From: Ligula intestinalis
Taxonomy: Eukaryota > Platyhelminthes > Cestoda > Diphyllobothriidea > Diphyllobothriidae
NCBI GenBank assembly: GCA_036362985.1
Contig: JAYGXS010000004.1
Coordinates: 10,994,918 to 11,058,917, forward strand
Length of the DNA: 64,000 nucleotides
Direction: 5' to 3'
Positions 10,956-23,862 of the stretch are shown here, in pieces. Position numbers and translations under genes: made by a program. Numbering within the stretch: position 1 is the first letter of the stretch; every line of letters begins with the position of its first letter. The notes beneath the pieces were generated by a model, which had not been told where the DNA came from, made no database searches, and saw only the letters and a program-made list of their open reading frames with translations.

Positions 10956-11694
10956 TGAATGGACGAAGCAGCCTCCCCCCTCTGCCCACGTCAATAAAAG
11001 TGACGCCCAAGTGACAAAGTTAGCTGGCATTAGGCACGACAAGTGTATTTTTCGCCAACATCACATCGTTACTATTTTGTCGTTCTTTGTCCAGGTCGGC
11101 AATTACGAGTAGGCGCCATGAAGATTCTAAAGACAGCACTCTCTGAAAGTATCTGTGCGTATGAAATCAAAAAACATCGGTTGCCAATAAACTACTGACA
11201 CCCATTCCACTAGTACACCCATCTTACTCCTCCCTTTTTTACCTGCAGATAAACTAACCCTACAGTCGAAAGAACTCTTCAGAGTGCGAGGGTTTGTACA
11301 AACGCATTTTACTCTCTTGTCACAAAAACTGCAGACCGAGTGGTAGAAGGCAAAATGAGCTTTCATCCTACGCATCAAGCCCTAAACACTCGTACGTGAC
11401 GAAGCAGAAGGAAAGATTTGACGAAATTGAGGCTAAGGATGAAAAAGTAAGCCAACCTCTGTCCAACGGTGTCAGCCACTCTAGAAATTAATCAGAGGTG
11501 CTGATGAAGAAAATGGTAACTGAGCGAGTGACAGGTCGGACACAAAATGGCTCCCGGATTTCAGGAAGAATGCTACGTTTGGTGACAACCAAACGACAAT
11601 TCAGAAATCGATTCCGACAATGTCCACAACAAGGACAGTGCAGGGAACGACGACTTATGCACGAATTAGTTTAGTGCGATATTAGACTTGCGCG

Positions 11695-11815
11695 CCCCCT
11701 CTTCTCTCACTCACTTGAGGCTCGATGTCACGCCCGTGTGAAGATCGGGATCGGAGTGGCATACAGACTAGAGTAAGGAACCATTACAGTCTGATTGTCT
11801 GTCCTGATGAGAGAT
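11695..11815 (+). repeat. Second copy of the dispersed repeat at 9230-9470
   Basis: See the shared blocks given for 9230-9470; the 5' part is shorter. Confidence 0.42.
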
Positions 11816-12861
11816 TTGAGTTACCCCAGCGGTTGACAGCCTTCGAAATGACAAATTTTAGCGTGTAATGATAGCGTCAAAGAGAGCCTGAGTCCGTCTG
11901 TGTTTTTGATGACGGAGCAGCCCCTCCCGACCAAGCTGCTCCTCCTCCTCCTCGCCGCCGGGATTGAGGCCCACCCGGCCGGGTTCCTGATCCAACAAGG
12001 GCTACTAGCCAGCCAGCCAACCAAACTCCCTTACTTCTTCCACCGGTTAGAGGAAAGCAGTCTGAAGAGTTCACATCTAGCACCTCTCTAGTCTGTCGAG
12101 GACCGTTTAGGTAAGGAGATGGTATACCCTGCACCCGACTGCTCACTAGGACTGAATCGGTCTTTGATTTTCATAACGCCCACGCGTATAGTAGCTTTCC
12201 ACCGGTTAGCAATTCAAACGCCTAGTCCCAAAGCCATAATTGCAGCGAGTAAAGAGCCTTCCTTATGTTTTACTTAAAAGGTAACTTCATCGGCTGACAA
12301 GATCTGGAAGGTTTAGCGTGGGCACGTGAGGCGTTCCAGTATACAAAATCGGGCAGCCTTCAAATAGAAAAGAACATCCAGCTATAATTACAATAGAACG
12401 GACCCGGAAGAACGACTCCGATTAATTCACGAGTCGCAGTAGGCTAGTGTGGCCAATCGAAAACGTTCTAATTACCCCAATTTCTGTCAAAAAGTGAGCA
12501 AACGGTGCCACCCCCGCAAATTCACGCCCCGCCCCTTTTCCCTGAACTTAAGATAGATCTCGTGATTTGCCACAAAGAACTCACGCGGATAAACCCCGCG
12601 TAACCAACCCATGCACGTGGACACATTTTTCAGAAGAACTGCTGGCTGTGCGTAAGCACAGGTAAATGACTGTAATTATCTTGACAAACGAAACAATGCA
12701 TGCAAATAAGGCCAGAACCATTAAAGGAGTCAGAGCATCTGATAAAAAATGGTGAAAAACAAGCATGCAACTCTGCGCGGAAGAAACGTGTGAGACTGAT
12801 CCGACATTTGAAAATGAATTCGAATACAGATGGTGGTTGGGAGAATATCCGAAAAGTTGGT

Positions 12862-12970
12862 CCACCCCCTCTTCACACACGCATCTCTCAGGCTTTGCTT
12901 GATAAGAGTAAGTATTCCCACGGAGAGGGCTGAACAACGCTACCTCTGATGCCATTATTGTCAATATAAG
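12862..12970 (+). repeat. 110-bp repeat next to PLE copy 2
   Basis: CCCCTCTTCACACACGC, AGTATTCCCACGGAGAGGGC and AACAACGCTACCTCTGATGC match 15794-15903. In both places the block lies just upstream of a PLE-A copy, so it may be lost PLE internal sequence. Confidence 0.6.
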
Positions 12971-12977
12971 TTAACAC

Positions 12978-13775
12978 GCGAGACTCAAGAAGCAAGTGAG
13001 AAGACGCAGATTTGATCGCTAGGATAAGAATTTGATTCGCCTGGCGTTTCAAAATCCATCACAGATCTATCATCAGAGACAATAACAGAAGCGGGTAATT
13101 AATACACGGAAAGTTGCAGTATTTATAGGCAACAGGCACTGCACTACCGCATACTGATGACAATTAACGACTACTTCTATCGGGGATAGTTGTACGCTTG
13201 TGCGCTAATGGCATCACGGCCGGTGTGCGGGTTGTGACTTGCTAAACTTTAATCACACACGGCAGAAGTGCACAGAAATGGCGCCAATTCTCAATCTGTG
13301 GCTCATTCGACGAGACCAGGCCGCACATTCAAAGTTGATGAGGCTGAAATTCGCATGAGAGGTGACAATCATGCGAGTCGCGAGTTGTTTGAGTCATGGT
13401 CCATGGACCCCTAGTCTATAAAGAATTGTAACGACCGGCCCAACTGACATTCTGTGTGAGGCTCAGGTTAGCCGAAACTATTGGCCAGTCGAGGAGCGAA
13501 AAGGGCCAACGAGTCGTTGAAAGTTAGCACCGTGGTGCCAATTAGCTGAGCAATCATCACAGCCGCGTCCAGCACCGGTGAAAAAAGCTCAGCAGACCAC
13601 GACCCGCACGCAGGTGTACCGTAGTATATTGACTGAAGCCTATAAAAAAAGCAACGCCCTGCAGATTAATTACCCGTTTCTGTTATTGTTCATGATGAAG
13701 AATCCGCGAGGGATTCCGCAACATCAGGCGAATAAAATTCCTTCCGCGCGATCACATCTATTTTTACTGATCATT
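12978..13775 (+). mobile_element. Penelope-like element, family A, copy 2 (decayed, inverted pseudo-LTRs)
   Basis: Same architecture as copy 1 but shorter and older. An inverted pseudo-LTR (about 12978-13165) has a recognisable CTGATGA/GAAACG core on the minus strand and a TATAAATACTGCAA block. A GIY-YIG remnant follows (13265-13470), then a direct pseudo-LTR (about 13600-13775) ending CATCAGGCGAATAAAATTCC. No clear target-site duplication was found. Confidence 0.78.
13265..13470 (+). pseudogene. PLE GIY-YIG nuclease remnant
   Basis: Across frames it still reads NGANSQSVAHSTRPG, FKVDEAEI and SRELFESW, followed by the Ile-Asn-lacking NCNDRPN segment, matching residues 118-172 of the frame at 3180-3767. 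Frameshifts and a stop disrupt it. Only the C-terminal half of the nuclease is present. Confidence 0.75.
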
Positions 13776-14779
13776 TTTGTTCACCGGAATGTGTTTCTTT
13801 TTCTGCTGAATTTTCGGACAGCTGGACCGGCTGTCCTTTGTCAAAGCGAGAACTGACATTGTCGATCAGCAATTCAAAGATGTGACTGCGTGTTTGTGTT
13901 GGCCATAGGCTAATCGATCATTCCACGCTCGTTGCTTGGCCCTATGCGTGGATTTTGGCGTAACTTGACGTCAATTTGCAATAATAATGATACTACTTTC
14001 AATTTTTAAGTAGTATTAATTTTTATATCCATTCACGATTGCTGTTTATAAAGCCTCCCACGCATAGCCTCATGCGAAGGTCTCCGCGGTCTACCCTACT
14101 TGGCTATCTGCATACCGTGATTACCCCGCTAGCGATCTTATCAGCTAGACCTGACAGCCTAAACATTCACCCTTGGTTCGACCAAAAGCGGACTGTCGAC
14201 GATCGGGACGGATGCCTCTGTTTTTCCAGTTCCGTTGGCGGACTCTGCAATCAGTAAGGAAGAATCAGGACGCGGCATCCACACGGTGATCCTGGGAACC
14301 TTTGCAATGCTCCCCCCATTGGAAGCCCCTTTTTTTCCTAAATCCCACGCATTACCCCCACAAGAGCGACAGTTTTTCTCCCTAAAAATCCCCGAGGAGT
14401 TTTTTTCACTGTCTGCTCCTATTTTCATCCTATGACACAGGACAACTGGCCTCGCCAACAGTCTGAGAAACAAATTTTCTGCTACCACTGCACATATGTA
14501 CAAATAGGGCACTCAAAGGAATTTTTCCTACATATCCCTCAATATACTGATACTGATACTCCTGAATCCCCCCTCGCATGCGATTGGTCAGGATTAGTCA
14601 AGAAGGACCAAAGCCCTATAATAGGCTGTGGTGGACACGCTAATTCCGTTCCGTTGTCTTTGTACCGTCCTGAATAAAGGCTTGCTATCAGAACTACTCA
14701 CTTGGCTTCTTCTACCTATTAGTCGGGTCCGAATAAACTGGGCTTTAACAAAGACGCAAGTATTCTTGGCAAGGCCCTA

Positions 14780-15475
14780 CACGGATTTGAAGGTGGTGTT
14801 TGCATCCGGATGTCATTTAATTGGCGTTGACTACGCTGACGATTGTGGACTGCTGCACCCGTGTAAACCCGATTCAGGGCGAGGCTGTTATCGAATGGAC
14901 ACAGTAAGAACGACATTGCCTCCCAAATCGATGCTGTTCACCAGGGTTTTCGCTCCTCCGAAAGCGTCTATGGGTCAAATGTTGCATTTGCGTAACTTTG
15001 TGTAACGCGCATCCGTCCGGTCAGTCCTCCTATATAGATGTGAATGCTGGGAAGATGAGCAAAGATTTGAAGAATTGGGCCACTGCTACCTGAGTAGCAT
15101 CCTTCGATTGAAGTATAGTGACTTTGTCTCAAATGAGACAATCCACGCTCGCTGTGACAGTATCGCGAAGATATCTTAAGCCATCCAAGAAAAACATCTG
15201 GGGTGGTTTGGGCACGTCCTCTATCGTCCGCCTAACAAGCTTCTTTATGCTGCCCTCGATCCGGCACCGTAGTCCACTGGAAACGTCGAAGGGGTGGGCA
15301 AATAAAGCCTTGATTCGACACCGTTCGTCAAGAAATGGAAGCGTTTTTTAGACCTTTTGATTTCGGTTTCCGTCGCTGGAGAACAGAAGTGGTGGAGCCT
15401 TCCAGATTCGCTGCGGCTACTCGTCACGCATGGAGGGATACCGACCGTGACCTCGTCGAGGCCAAATAAGAAAGA
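14780..15475 (+). pseudogene. Decayed non-LTR retrotransposon RT, second family, internally deleted
   Basis: 14780-14860 reads VVFASGCHLIGVDYADDCGL, an RT motif B/C region with its YADD box. After a deletion, from about 15006 the frame reads RASVRSVLLYRCECWEDEQR, LGHCYLSSILRLKYSDFVSN, ETIHARCD and, after a stop, LGWFGHVLYRPPN, the C-terminal block of the same retrotransposon group. The segment between YADD and RASVRSVLLY that intact relatives carry is missing. The ILRLKYSDF block differs from ILRHRRVDRI of the element at 58470-61745, so this is a separate family. Several stops and frameshifts show it is old. Confidence 0.82.
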
Positions 15476-15793
15476 GTTGCGTTGTCATCCACAGGATAGG
15501 TCCCAACTGCGTTAAAGAATCTTCCATTAAAGCCTGCAAAACTGACTGCGGGAATGACAACTTGCGTCAACATGTTGGAATTTAAAACCCCAGGTCGCTA
15601 TGCGATTGCCCACGCACGGGTATAAACTTCGATTTTATAGCTGGAAAATTGTAAATGCAAGCGGTAGAGGATGCTGGTAATCCTGCTCTCTCTTCCAGTG
15701 GCTTCGTCACGGGGCCGTCTTTGTTTGCAAATCCTAGACTAGGTTTGACCAGGTCCTGTACTTTGTCGGGCTAACGACAAGACCAATGATCCC

Positions 15794-15903
15794 GACCCCT
15801 CTTCACACACACTAAACTCGCAGGCTTTGCCTAAAAAGAATAGGTACTCCCACGGGGAGAGTGCCGAACAACGCTACTTCTAATGCCATTATTGCCAATA
15901 AAA
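15794..15903 (+). repeat. 110-bp repeat next to PLE copy 3
   Basis: Matches 12862-12970 over nearly its whole length, for example AACAACGCTACTTCTAATGC and CATTATTGCCAATA. Confidence 0.6.
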
Positions 15904-15939
15904 GCGAAATGAGATCTGCAAAACTTTTGTCATACGGGA

Positions 15940-16378
15940 ATTGTCGAGCAGTGCAGAGAAATGGCGCCAATTCTCAGGTTGTGGCTCATTCGATAGGACC
16001 AGGCTGCACATTCAGGTTTGATGAGGTTAACATTCTTGCGAGGTGACGATCATCTGAGTAATGGCTCACAGGCCCTCAGTCTACAAAGAATTGTAACGAT
16101 CTGCCCAACACATCCAATGTTAAGGCTCAGATTATTGGCCATTCCGAGAAGACACAAACGAACGCGTCGTCAGCACCGTGTAGCCAGATGGCCGAGCAAT
16201 TATCAGGTCCACCTCCAGCACGGGTGACGAAAATTCAGCAGGTCACAACCCACACGCAGGTATGCAGTGGCATAGTAACCGTATCCTATAAATACTGCAA
16301 CTCTCTGTATATGAATTACCCGTTTCTGCCATTGTCTCCGATGAGCGATCCACGAGAGAATTCGAAACGTCTGGCCTT
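15940..16378 (+). mobile_element. Penelope-like element, family A, copy 3 fragment
   Basis: A GIY-YIG remnant (NGANSQVVAHSIGPG, FRFDEVNILAR, later NCNDLPN) at 15958-16110 is followed by a pseudo-LTR with CTATAAATACTGCAACTCTC (16286-16305) and a mutated hammerhead core (CCGATGA ... GAAACGTCTGG). It is broken directly by a family B fragment at 16379. Confidence 0.78.
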
Positions 16379-16880
16379 GACACAGGACATACCTTTGCAT
16401 GGGACAAAACACGCATCGTCGGAGTTTGCCCCTGCAAAAAAGGCCGAGAATTTCTTGAGGCTATGCACTCCGACGATTCATGCATCAACCGACGTATCGA
16501 GCTAGCTGGAGTGTTCAAACATGTCAAAGAAAGGTGGAAGAGACTGCAGCCAACAAACATGGACCAACATGAACCGCAATTAGCGTCCACATCGGATGAC
16601 CTGGACTGACCCCGGACTGACTTAAATTACAGTTGCCAATTGGCCATTACGCCATTGCGACTGCTAATCACGTACACCACGATGTGACGGAAATTGTAAC
16701 TACCAATGAACATCCACTACAGATGACTATATAACTGTATCAGCACTTTGAAATGCTAACTATTCTTTGTACATTACTCTCAAGTCTGACGACGACCTGG
16801 GGATCCAGTGCCGAAGGACGCCTTTCCTTGGAATAAAATTCCTTTCGCGCGACCACGCCTATCCTTCTCAATGACATTAG
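16379..16880 (+). mobile_element. Penelope-like element, family B fragment with chimeric pseudo-LTR
   Basis: 16379-16615 encodes, with one frame change, DTGHTFAWDKTRIVGV, REFLEAMHSDD and CINRRIELAG, the GIY-YIG C-terminal half of a different PLE family. A family B pseudo-LTR follows (CTCAAGTCTGACGACGACCT at 16780-16799), but its tail from 16832 (AATAAAATTCCTTTCGCGCG) is that of family A. Confidence 0.72.
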
Positions 16881-17394
16881 TGGCGAAAGGCAATTGCGGG
16901 GCAATTATCACGCTAATGTTAGGGCCGAAATTGCAGCAATTTACAGCTTCGATGCGGAGGGTCAAGCGGCTATGCCACCAATTGTGACCACCTGCGATGA
17001 ATGCGAAAGCTTCTAACTTATAAATGATATAATAATACAACAAAATGCAAAACGGTCAAACCATTTACTGTGCAAGCATGACAAATCTCATTATTTTCGT
17101 GAAAGCAAGAGTGGATTCAGTAAAAAAATGCTTTTAAAATCAGGAAAGTTTTGTACCATCAAATAAAGTAATAAACTTGTTTTACTTCACAGAAAACAAG
17201 GACTAAAAACACCTGCTTATTGCATAAAAAGGCTTAACCTTCATTTAAAACTTAAATTTACTTAGTAACCGTGATTCTTCACTTATCGCAATTTTCCGCT
17301 TTTGTCGTTATAGAAAGCTTTTTAATGAATCTTACACTTTTTAAACTGTGGCTTTTGTTGTGGTCATTCATTTTTTGTCTGCAATGTGATGACG

Positions 17395-18570
17395 TGTTTG
17401 GGTGATTCTAAAACCATGACTCAAACAGACTGATGCACAAGAAAAAACGCGAAAAATCCACCATTTATGTCAAGGTTTCAAAGAAACGTGTCATATTTAA
17501 GGTTTACTAAATGCAGAATATAATACCTATTCACGGACAACCGAACGAAAACACGAAAAGCTGTAAAATGTTCAGTACTACAGTAGTCGCCGGTTATTAA
17601 GCCCACCTCGGGCCCAGACCAAATTGGGCTTAATAAGCGGCGGGCGCATTAAGCGGAGAGTCCTAGTTCTTGATTAGCAAACACAGTATAGGCACTACAC
17701 ATTACATACGTACTGTATTATGTGTAGAGCTTGGTTATGTACAAGAAAAGAATGCTGTTTGTTTACAACATGTAACCAGTTGCGCACGCAGAGAGATGAG
17801 AATTTCACTCTATCCTGTTGGCAAACTGGGCTTTGTAGCCGGCGACTGGGCTTATTAGCCTGCACATTTTGGTAGGTAAAATTCCGTCCCAAGCTGACTT
17901 GGGCTATATAGGCGGCTGGGCTTATTAGCCGTGGGCTTAATAGCCGGCGACTACTGTATTTCAAGGACGATCTGAACGTCGTCGTAATCGAACACCACAA
18001 AAATAATTAGAAATAAATCCACCGGAAGGTAATTTTTCTCAATGTACATGAGATGGTACATTAACGATTGACCTAATAATTGCATTAACATTTATAAGGC
18101 ACTGTGCGTGCGTCAGCTTATGAAATACGTTGCTTCTTTGACGTCTCAATTGGCGAAATCAAGCGAAAAGCTAGTTGCCTTAGTCAAACGTATCTCAAGC
18201 AGTGTGGAAAAAAGGAACAACTGGCAAATGTCATGAACTCGAGGCTATCTGGTAATATTAGGCATAGAATGTAAGCACACCTATCCGAAAATTTCACAAA
18301 GGATTATTCTGAAACGTAACTCTACTTTTACTGCCTTATGCATTCGTTTTTTAATAAAAAAACTTTATCTATATTTAAAACTTAATTCTACTCAGTAAGC
18401 CCGACTTTTTACTTTTTTTCAGAATTGTCCGTTTTTCTAAAATAACGGAGTATTTCTCAACATCGTAATTGAACTTCATACCCACAATAAGTCTTCTTTT
18501 TTACTAGTGACGGTTCCTTTACTGCTGCAAGACCTTGTGGGACACAGCTTGGGCTGCTTTTGCAAAAAAA
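17395..18570 (+). repeat. AT-rich dispersed repeat, copy 2, interrupted by a MITE
   Basis: Same family as 8190-9010. The MITE at 17581-17956 splits it exactly where copy 1 reads continuously (near 8395). An extra partial unit lies just upstream at 17210-17310. Confidence 0.7.
17581..17956. mobile_element. MITE, family 1, full-length non-autonomous copy
   Basis: 376 bp, TA on both sides, CAGTAGTCGCCGGTTATTAA at the left and the complementary end at the right. The interior shares blocks such as GGAGAGTCCTAGTTCTTGAT and AGAGCTTGGTTATGTACAAG with the copy at 26554-26955. It is inserted in the AT-rich repeat 17395-18570. Confidence 0.9.
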
Positions 18571-20399
18571 GGAATTTTCTTGTAAAAATCCCAGGATTTC
18601 ATGAGTTAGCGCATTCGCTGTATGTGGCTGCAGAACAACTGCGACCTATAAGCACCGTAACCTTTATAGGCCTATGACCGTAGAGAGGGATTCACGTGCA
18701 AGTCTCAATAGCGAGGCGGGAAATGCCTGTTATAGCGATCGATTTTCCATTCCTGAAAATCCGCTCCTTTCCTTTATCGACAAGTGTCATGTGGGTCAAA
18801 CAGCTCAAGACGGCCTAAGGCCACGTGGCCAGCATGAAACGCAAAATCACCAAGACGGCGACCAAGAAACCGAGCCGAATTCATGTGCGCAAGAGACAAC
18901 TTAACAGTCCGTCAGTTGACGAGGAAAGTCTAACAAAGGAGATCATCTATCCTTAATAGCATCCAAAGTCTCAGCACGTTAGTTCTCCGCGTGCGAATTC
19001 GGCTCAACTGTGTTTCTGAAAAAAAACATACTGCTTTTCCAAAAAAAACCTACTTATTTCTCATCACTTAACAGGGTTTTTAAGTTATTAAACACTTAAA
19101 ACGAACGTTTTCGACCAGCGCAAAGACATTCTGATACCATAAAGTCCACGCGAAATGTTTCACGTTGCAGCACATAATATCACCAATCGGTTCAATGAAA
19201 TACACGAATACTATTTGGATATCGAACGAACGCCAGGCACAGTGAAGGAATTGTGGAACTTCAAGCAAGAAATCTATTAAATTGCGCAGCAGGTTTGAGG
19301 AACGCAAGCACGATGGAAGAGAGTGTGGCAGTGCTCGATAACACGAGACTGACTTACGTTCACCCATGGAAGACCGACAATTTCTCTGCACCTGGATGAA
19401 TCATGCGACAGTCGGCGATTTAATAGAAACACTGCGTAAGAAACTGGAGCATTTAATTCCGGCAGGACGATGACGCACAAGGAACGCCCATCGACCTAAT
19501 GTTTCATTGAAGCCAAAATCCGGCACTTATTCGTGTAAGGCACGCCCTACATGTACAGACATCTGACCGCTAGTTGGGAAAGCTACGTCTAAGAATTTAC
19601 GGAGTACGACCTACTTCAAAGGGCCTTTCGACCTCATTATGCATAACCACAGACATGTTGTTCTACCTACACAGTCAGGCAGTTCAGGCTAATAAAAATA
19701 GACACGCTGCAGGTTTGCAATTCCCTTAAATGTTCACTAAAATTCTAAAATTAGCTTTATATTAGCATTTTTCTACGCAATTAAGGTTGTACAGCATAAG
19801 CCCAGGACATTTCGGTCAGGTAAGGATGCCGGCTTCTGAAGGAAATTCTTCCCGGCCGCCTACGAAAACTAAAGTGTGCAACCAGTGTCTAATTAAGTAG
19901 TATGTTATTTGCACCATGGATTATCGATGTCCTCAGAAATATACTTTAGAGGAGCCAGACACGCTAATATTCTTTCTTGTGGTCATTTGATGGCAAATTA
20001 AGTTTTACTTAAACCTTATACGTGCAAGAAGGGAATCTTTAAGTTTTAAAGAATCTTTAGCAATTAACGAATACACGTAAAATCAACTTGCCGTCATAAT
20101 TGGATTCAGAGTTTCTAAATTACATTCTACTTATATTCGATCTAAGGAGAACTACAGATTTCTCTACGCCATGAGGAAGAGGTCACATAATGTATATACC
20201 ATTTGCAATTAAATGTGGACTAGGCTGCATACTCTTTAAGCAGCATCAATAAATAGACAGATAGGATGCACAATGAATAGATCTTTGACAGTGCTGCAAA
20301 ATCTAAAATCTGAAGAAGACTTAAATAGCTATAAAATGAGTACAACAAAGAATATTTTCCGCACGTTTTCTATAGCACATATTTGAATGTATGGAATGC

Positions 20400-20560
20400 G
20401 CTGGGAGAATTTGGGAGTTAAGTTATACTAATAAAGTAGTCTTTTTTAACCAGATGCGGTTTTTACAGAGGGCCGAAAAGCAGCTCGTCCAAAAGCCAGC
20501 ATCCTGACGTGACTAAAATATTTTGGGATTAGGCTTTACCACAGTTAATGTTACAGCCCT
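20400..20560 (+). repeat. GGCGGC-bearing AT-rich repeat unit
   Basis: Contains AATAAAGTAGTC, GGTTTTTACAGAGGGCCGAA and AGCATCCTGACGTG, matching 36960-37125. Confidence 0.45.
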
Positions 20561-21433
20561 AATTAAGTATTTTTACGAACCGAAAAAAAACCTTTCAAAT
20601 GGTTTAATTGGCATTCAATGACAAAGCATATCTGCCGCATGAGTACATCGTAGTCCACATCCCCAAAAGGTAAGAGTTTACTCATACATTAAAGGCTGTG
20701 GAAGCTTGTTTTCCATCATGAGGATTGTGGTGTGGCTTCAACCTCTCTCACTCCGTTCCCTGTTTCGTATTATAAGACATCATTGACGTACAGTGCCCCC
20801 AAACGGGCCTTGTGGTAGATGCGCTGGACCAACCTGGGGGCCAGATCAGGGTATGGCAAGCGTTATTCGGGTTGCGCGCCGATAACAAATGCCCATAATG
20901 ACGGCAGGGGGGAGAGGGGCACGCCCAGGCGCAACTGTCTTCACACCAGGCGCAGGTAGGGGGGCGGGGGCGTAAATTGTTAGGCAGGTGCAGCGCGAGT
21001 CTACTGTCACTATTAGCCAGCACAAGTCACCGTCCTTGCACCACCCTGGTGTGGACTAACGGTGAACATAGTCGGAACCGACGGTCTAACTGTCCATTGA
21101 CATACAAACTTCGGCCTCGTTTCTATTGATTATTTCGGGCTTTTTCGTGATGAGCTGGCCTTTAAAACAGTATTACCATAAAGAGGGTATCAATTAGTTC
21201 TTTTCTTGCAATCTGGTGGATTGATCAGATGTCCCTTAATCGACACGCCGAGTCAGTATGGCATACCAAGGCGAGTAGCATCAAAACTTTTAAACACATT
21301 TTGCTCCTTCAACACCCAAAAGGTATCCCGGATGCTAGCTAACGGTAGAGATGTTCGCCGGTGGCAAATATCGAATGGGACGGGGGTACTTAAGGGTTGC
21401 CGACCTAGGCGGGAAATTAAATCAAGTGGAGTG

Positions 21434-21728
21434 CAGTGGAACCTGCGGTGACGAGCCCTACCCCCCCCCCTCACCTACGAGCACTTCGGGTACCGAGCGA
21501 GACACTAGCAGAAAATGTGTTTCGATTAACGAGCTTCCGCTTAGTTAACATGCTTTCAGTGCTGATGTGCATCTGTATCCGCTACTGAGTGTTACTCCCA
21601 GGGCATGGTTCCTCCGTCGCCTGCAGCCAATGACGTAGTTTGATTGGCTACGTTTCGCAAGCCCAGTGATTCGCATGACGAGCTCGGTGCCGGAGCGGAT
21701 GAAGCTCGTTAACCAAGGTGTTTAACTG
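21434..21728. mobile_element. MITE, family 2
   Basis: 295 bp. The left end CAGTGGAACCTGCGGTGACG is complementary, with mismatches, to the right end CGTTAACCAAGGTGTTTAACTG; the flanks are TG and TA. The interior shares TCCGTCGCCTGCAGCCAATG with the copy at 52065-52302. Confidence 0.75.
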
Positions 21729-23862
21729 TACATTTTCGGACTACAAAAAGGAAGGCCTGTGTGGTTTCCGCTGTTGTAAAAGGACTTAACAATTCGCAGC
21801 GGCTATGAGAAAGAGGGCCGTGTGCTTCGGGTTTATGCGCGCGCATACAAATGGGAAAAAGACAAACATTCAACGTGCTGCAGGCTTGTTGTGTGTGTGA
21901 CCCACAATAAATTTAAAGTGCACTATTTTTGCTTGTCAGTCAGTGACGTGCTTCGATTAGCAATGCTAAACATTTCGCTGACTGTCCAAAAGCGAGGCCA
22001 CAAGGGGAGGGGGCAAGGCTAGCAGTGCCCTAAATATCGATTGGAACGTTAGGGGAAAACCAAGACAACAAACAGGTGCGTACCTCCATAGTCCGTTGGT
22101 TGAGGAAATTCTTCCAACAGTACTGCGACCTCTCCGAATAGCTTCGCAGGGCCCGGTACTCCTATAAACGGCAATGGAGGAAATGTCAGAATTCCCCTAA
22201 ACTCAAGTCTCTAGGTACTTCACTTATCAATAATAAAGGGGCAGTCGGGACGAGTCCAGCCGGCCGTGAACAAAGAGGAAGAAAAATGCGTCCTACAGCA
22301 GAAGTGGCACATCGAGGAAAAGAACGCCTCTCCCTCCACCCCCTTCGGCACAAAAGCAACCCCGCTGTACATGGCGAAAGCGGACGCCTACTTGGAGAAC
22401 AGGGAAAAACCACTTACAGCTTGCATCTTAGCAATGTGATTGAAAGGTGAGACAGAGAGACGCGAAGCTTGTAATAATATTCCGCTGGAAAAAGCTTTAT
22501 CAGCCTCTCCTCAAAGGAGAGAACAGAGTTAGTCCTGCACATTCAGCGGAAGCAAGTCGAAGGCAGGTGCAAAAGTAGGTTTTGCCTACCAAAATGCCAA
22601 ATTAGATACATGCTTGAAAACGAATACTCTACAAATCGAGAGACTTAAGTGAAAAAAGGCAACAAAACTTTCACGGCTGGGCTGATTGGATTATTACAAT
22701 AAGTTGTACAAACAACCTTTTCAGTCGAATCATACTGATCGGACGCGGAGATATGGATGTATCTCACTATTATAGGTAGCCTCTTGTGGCCCCAAGTTAT
22801 GGTACTTCCTTCTAGAGTACCTCCATCATAGGCGGGGCCTCTTTGGTAGTCCATCCAGGGGCCAGGTTTTGAGTTTGTGGCAGTCTTGCTCTCTTAGAAC
22901 AAGACCGAACCCGTGCATTTTTGGTGCTGCCTAACCTTGTGTGCTTGGCTCCTCCACTGTTCAAGAACTCGAACCTAATGTGCTGCGACTGTAAAAGCAG
23001 TTCAGACGTTGAAAAGCCCGCCCCACCCCTCGGAAAAAACACGTCACTGCTCATCAGAAGGCCAGTGTTATTCATATCCAACTGCCCAAATTCCCAAGCA
23101 TCAGCAAAAACACATGAGGCAGCCTATTGCAAGCATCCGAAACCTTCATCGAGCTCCCGTATGACTGCCCTAAGGGGTACTTTTGCAGTAGGCTCTCTCA
23201 TACTACGTTTGGTTGTCAGAGTGGCCCTGCCACGGATTGGGCATTTGCTGTATTAACTACAGTTTTGGACTCGTTTTGCGGAAAGCTCATGCAGTTTAGT
23301 TTAAAGAGTTTTCTCCAAAAACAGTAACACGTAGGTTAATCTCATTCCTTAACGTTTTTGTGTGCCGGCCTTTCACACAGAAAACAAAACCGTCAACATG
23401 AGCCGAATGCCTTACTTAAAAAGCAAGCACCTTTTAGTCCCAAAACACGGCTGCGCTTACACATTACTTAAAAGGCTATAAAAGAAATACATGACTGTAC
23501 ATTCATAATCGTTACAGAGCAAACGCACAGAGAGACAATTAATTTGGTATACATTTATCACCGTGTGAGTATACCACTATAACCACCAATAGCCAATTTG
23601 TTGATTCATCAATGTATTACAGGTAGACTGAGGCTACAGGGTTTATCTATCTATCTACAGGGCGTATCTATTCCCGTGTAGTAACTCTCACCACAACCCT
23701 GACGCCAAATCATGCGCTAAAATTAACCCTGGTATCTCTAACTCTCCTAACCCCAGTACTGACTCCAACTCTAAAATGGTACGTATTCGAGACAAACCAA
23801 GAACCGAACGAGGCGTAGCGATTAATGAAAGAGAGCTAATCGATCCAAAATTAATTCCCGGT

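Noticed and set aside
12581..12964. 127-codon minus-strand frame as a gene
   Set aside because: It covers part of the repeat 12862-12970 and shows no conserved motif; the codon pattern is not convincing.
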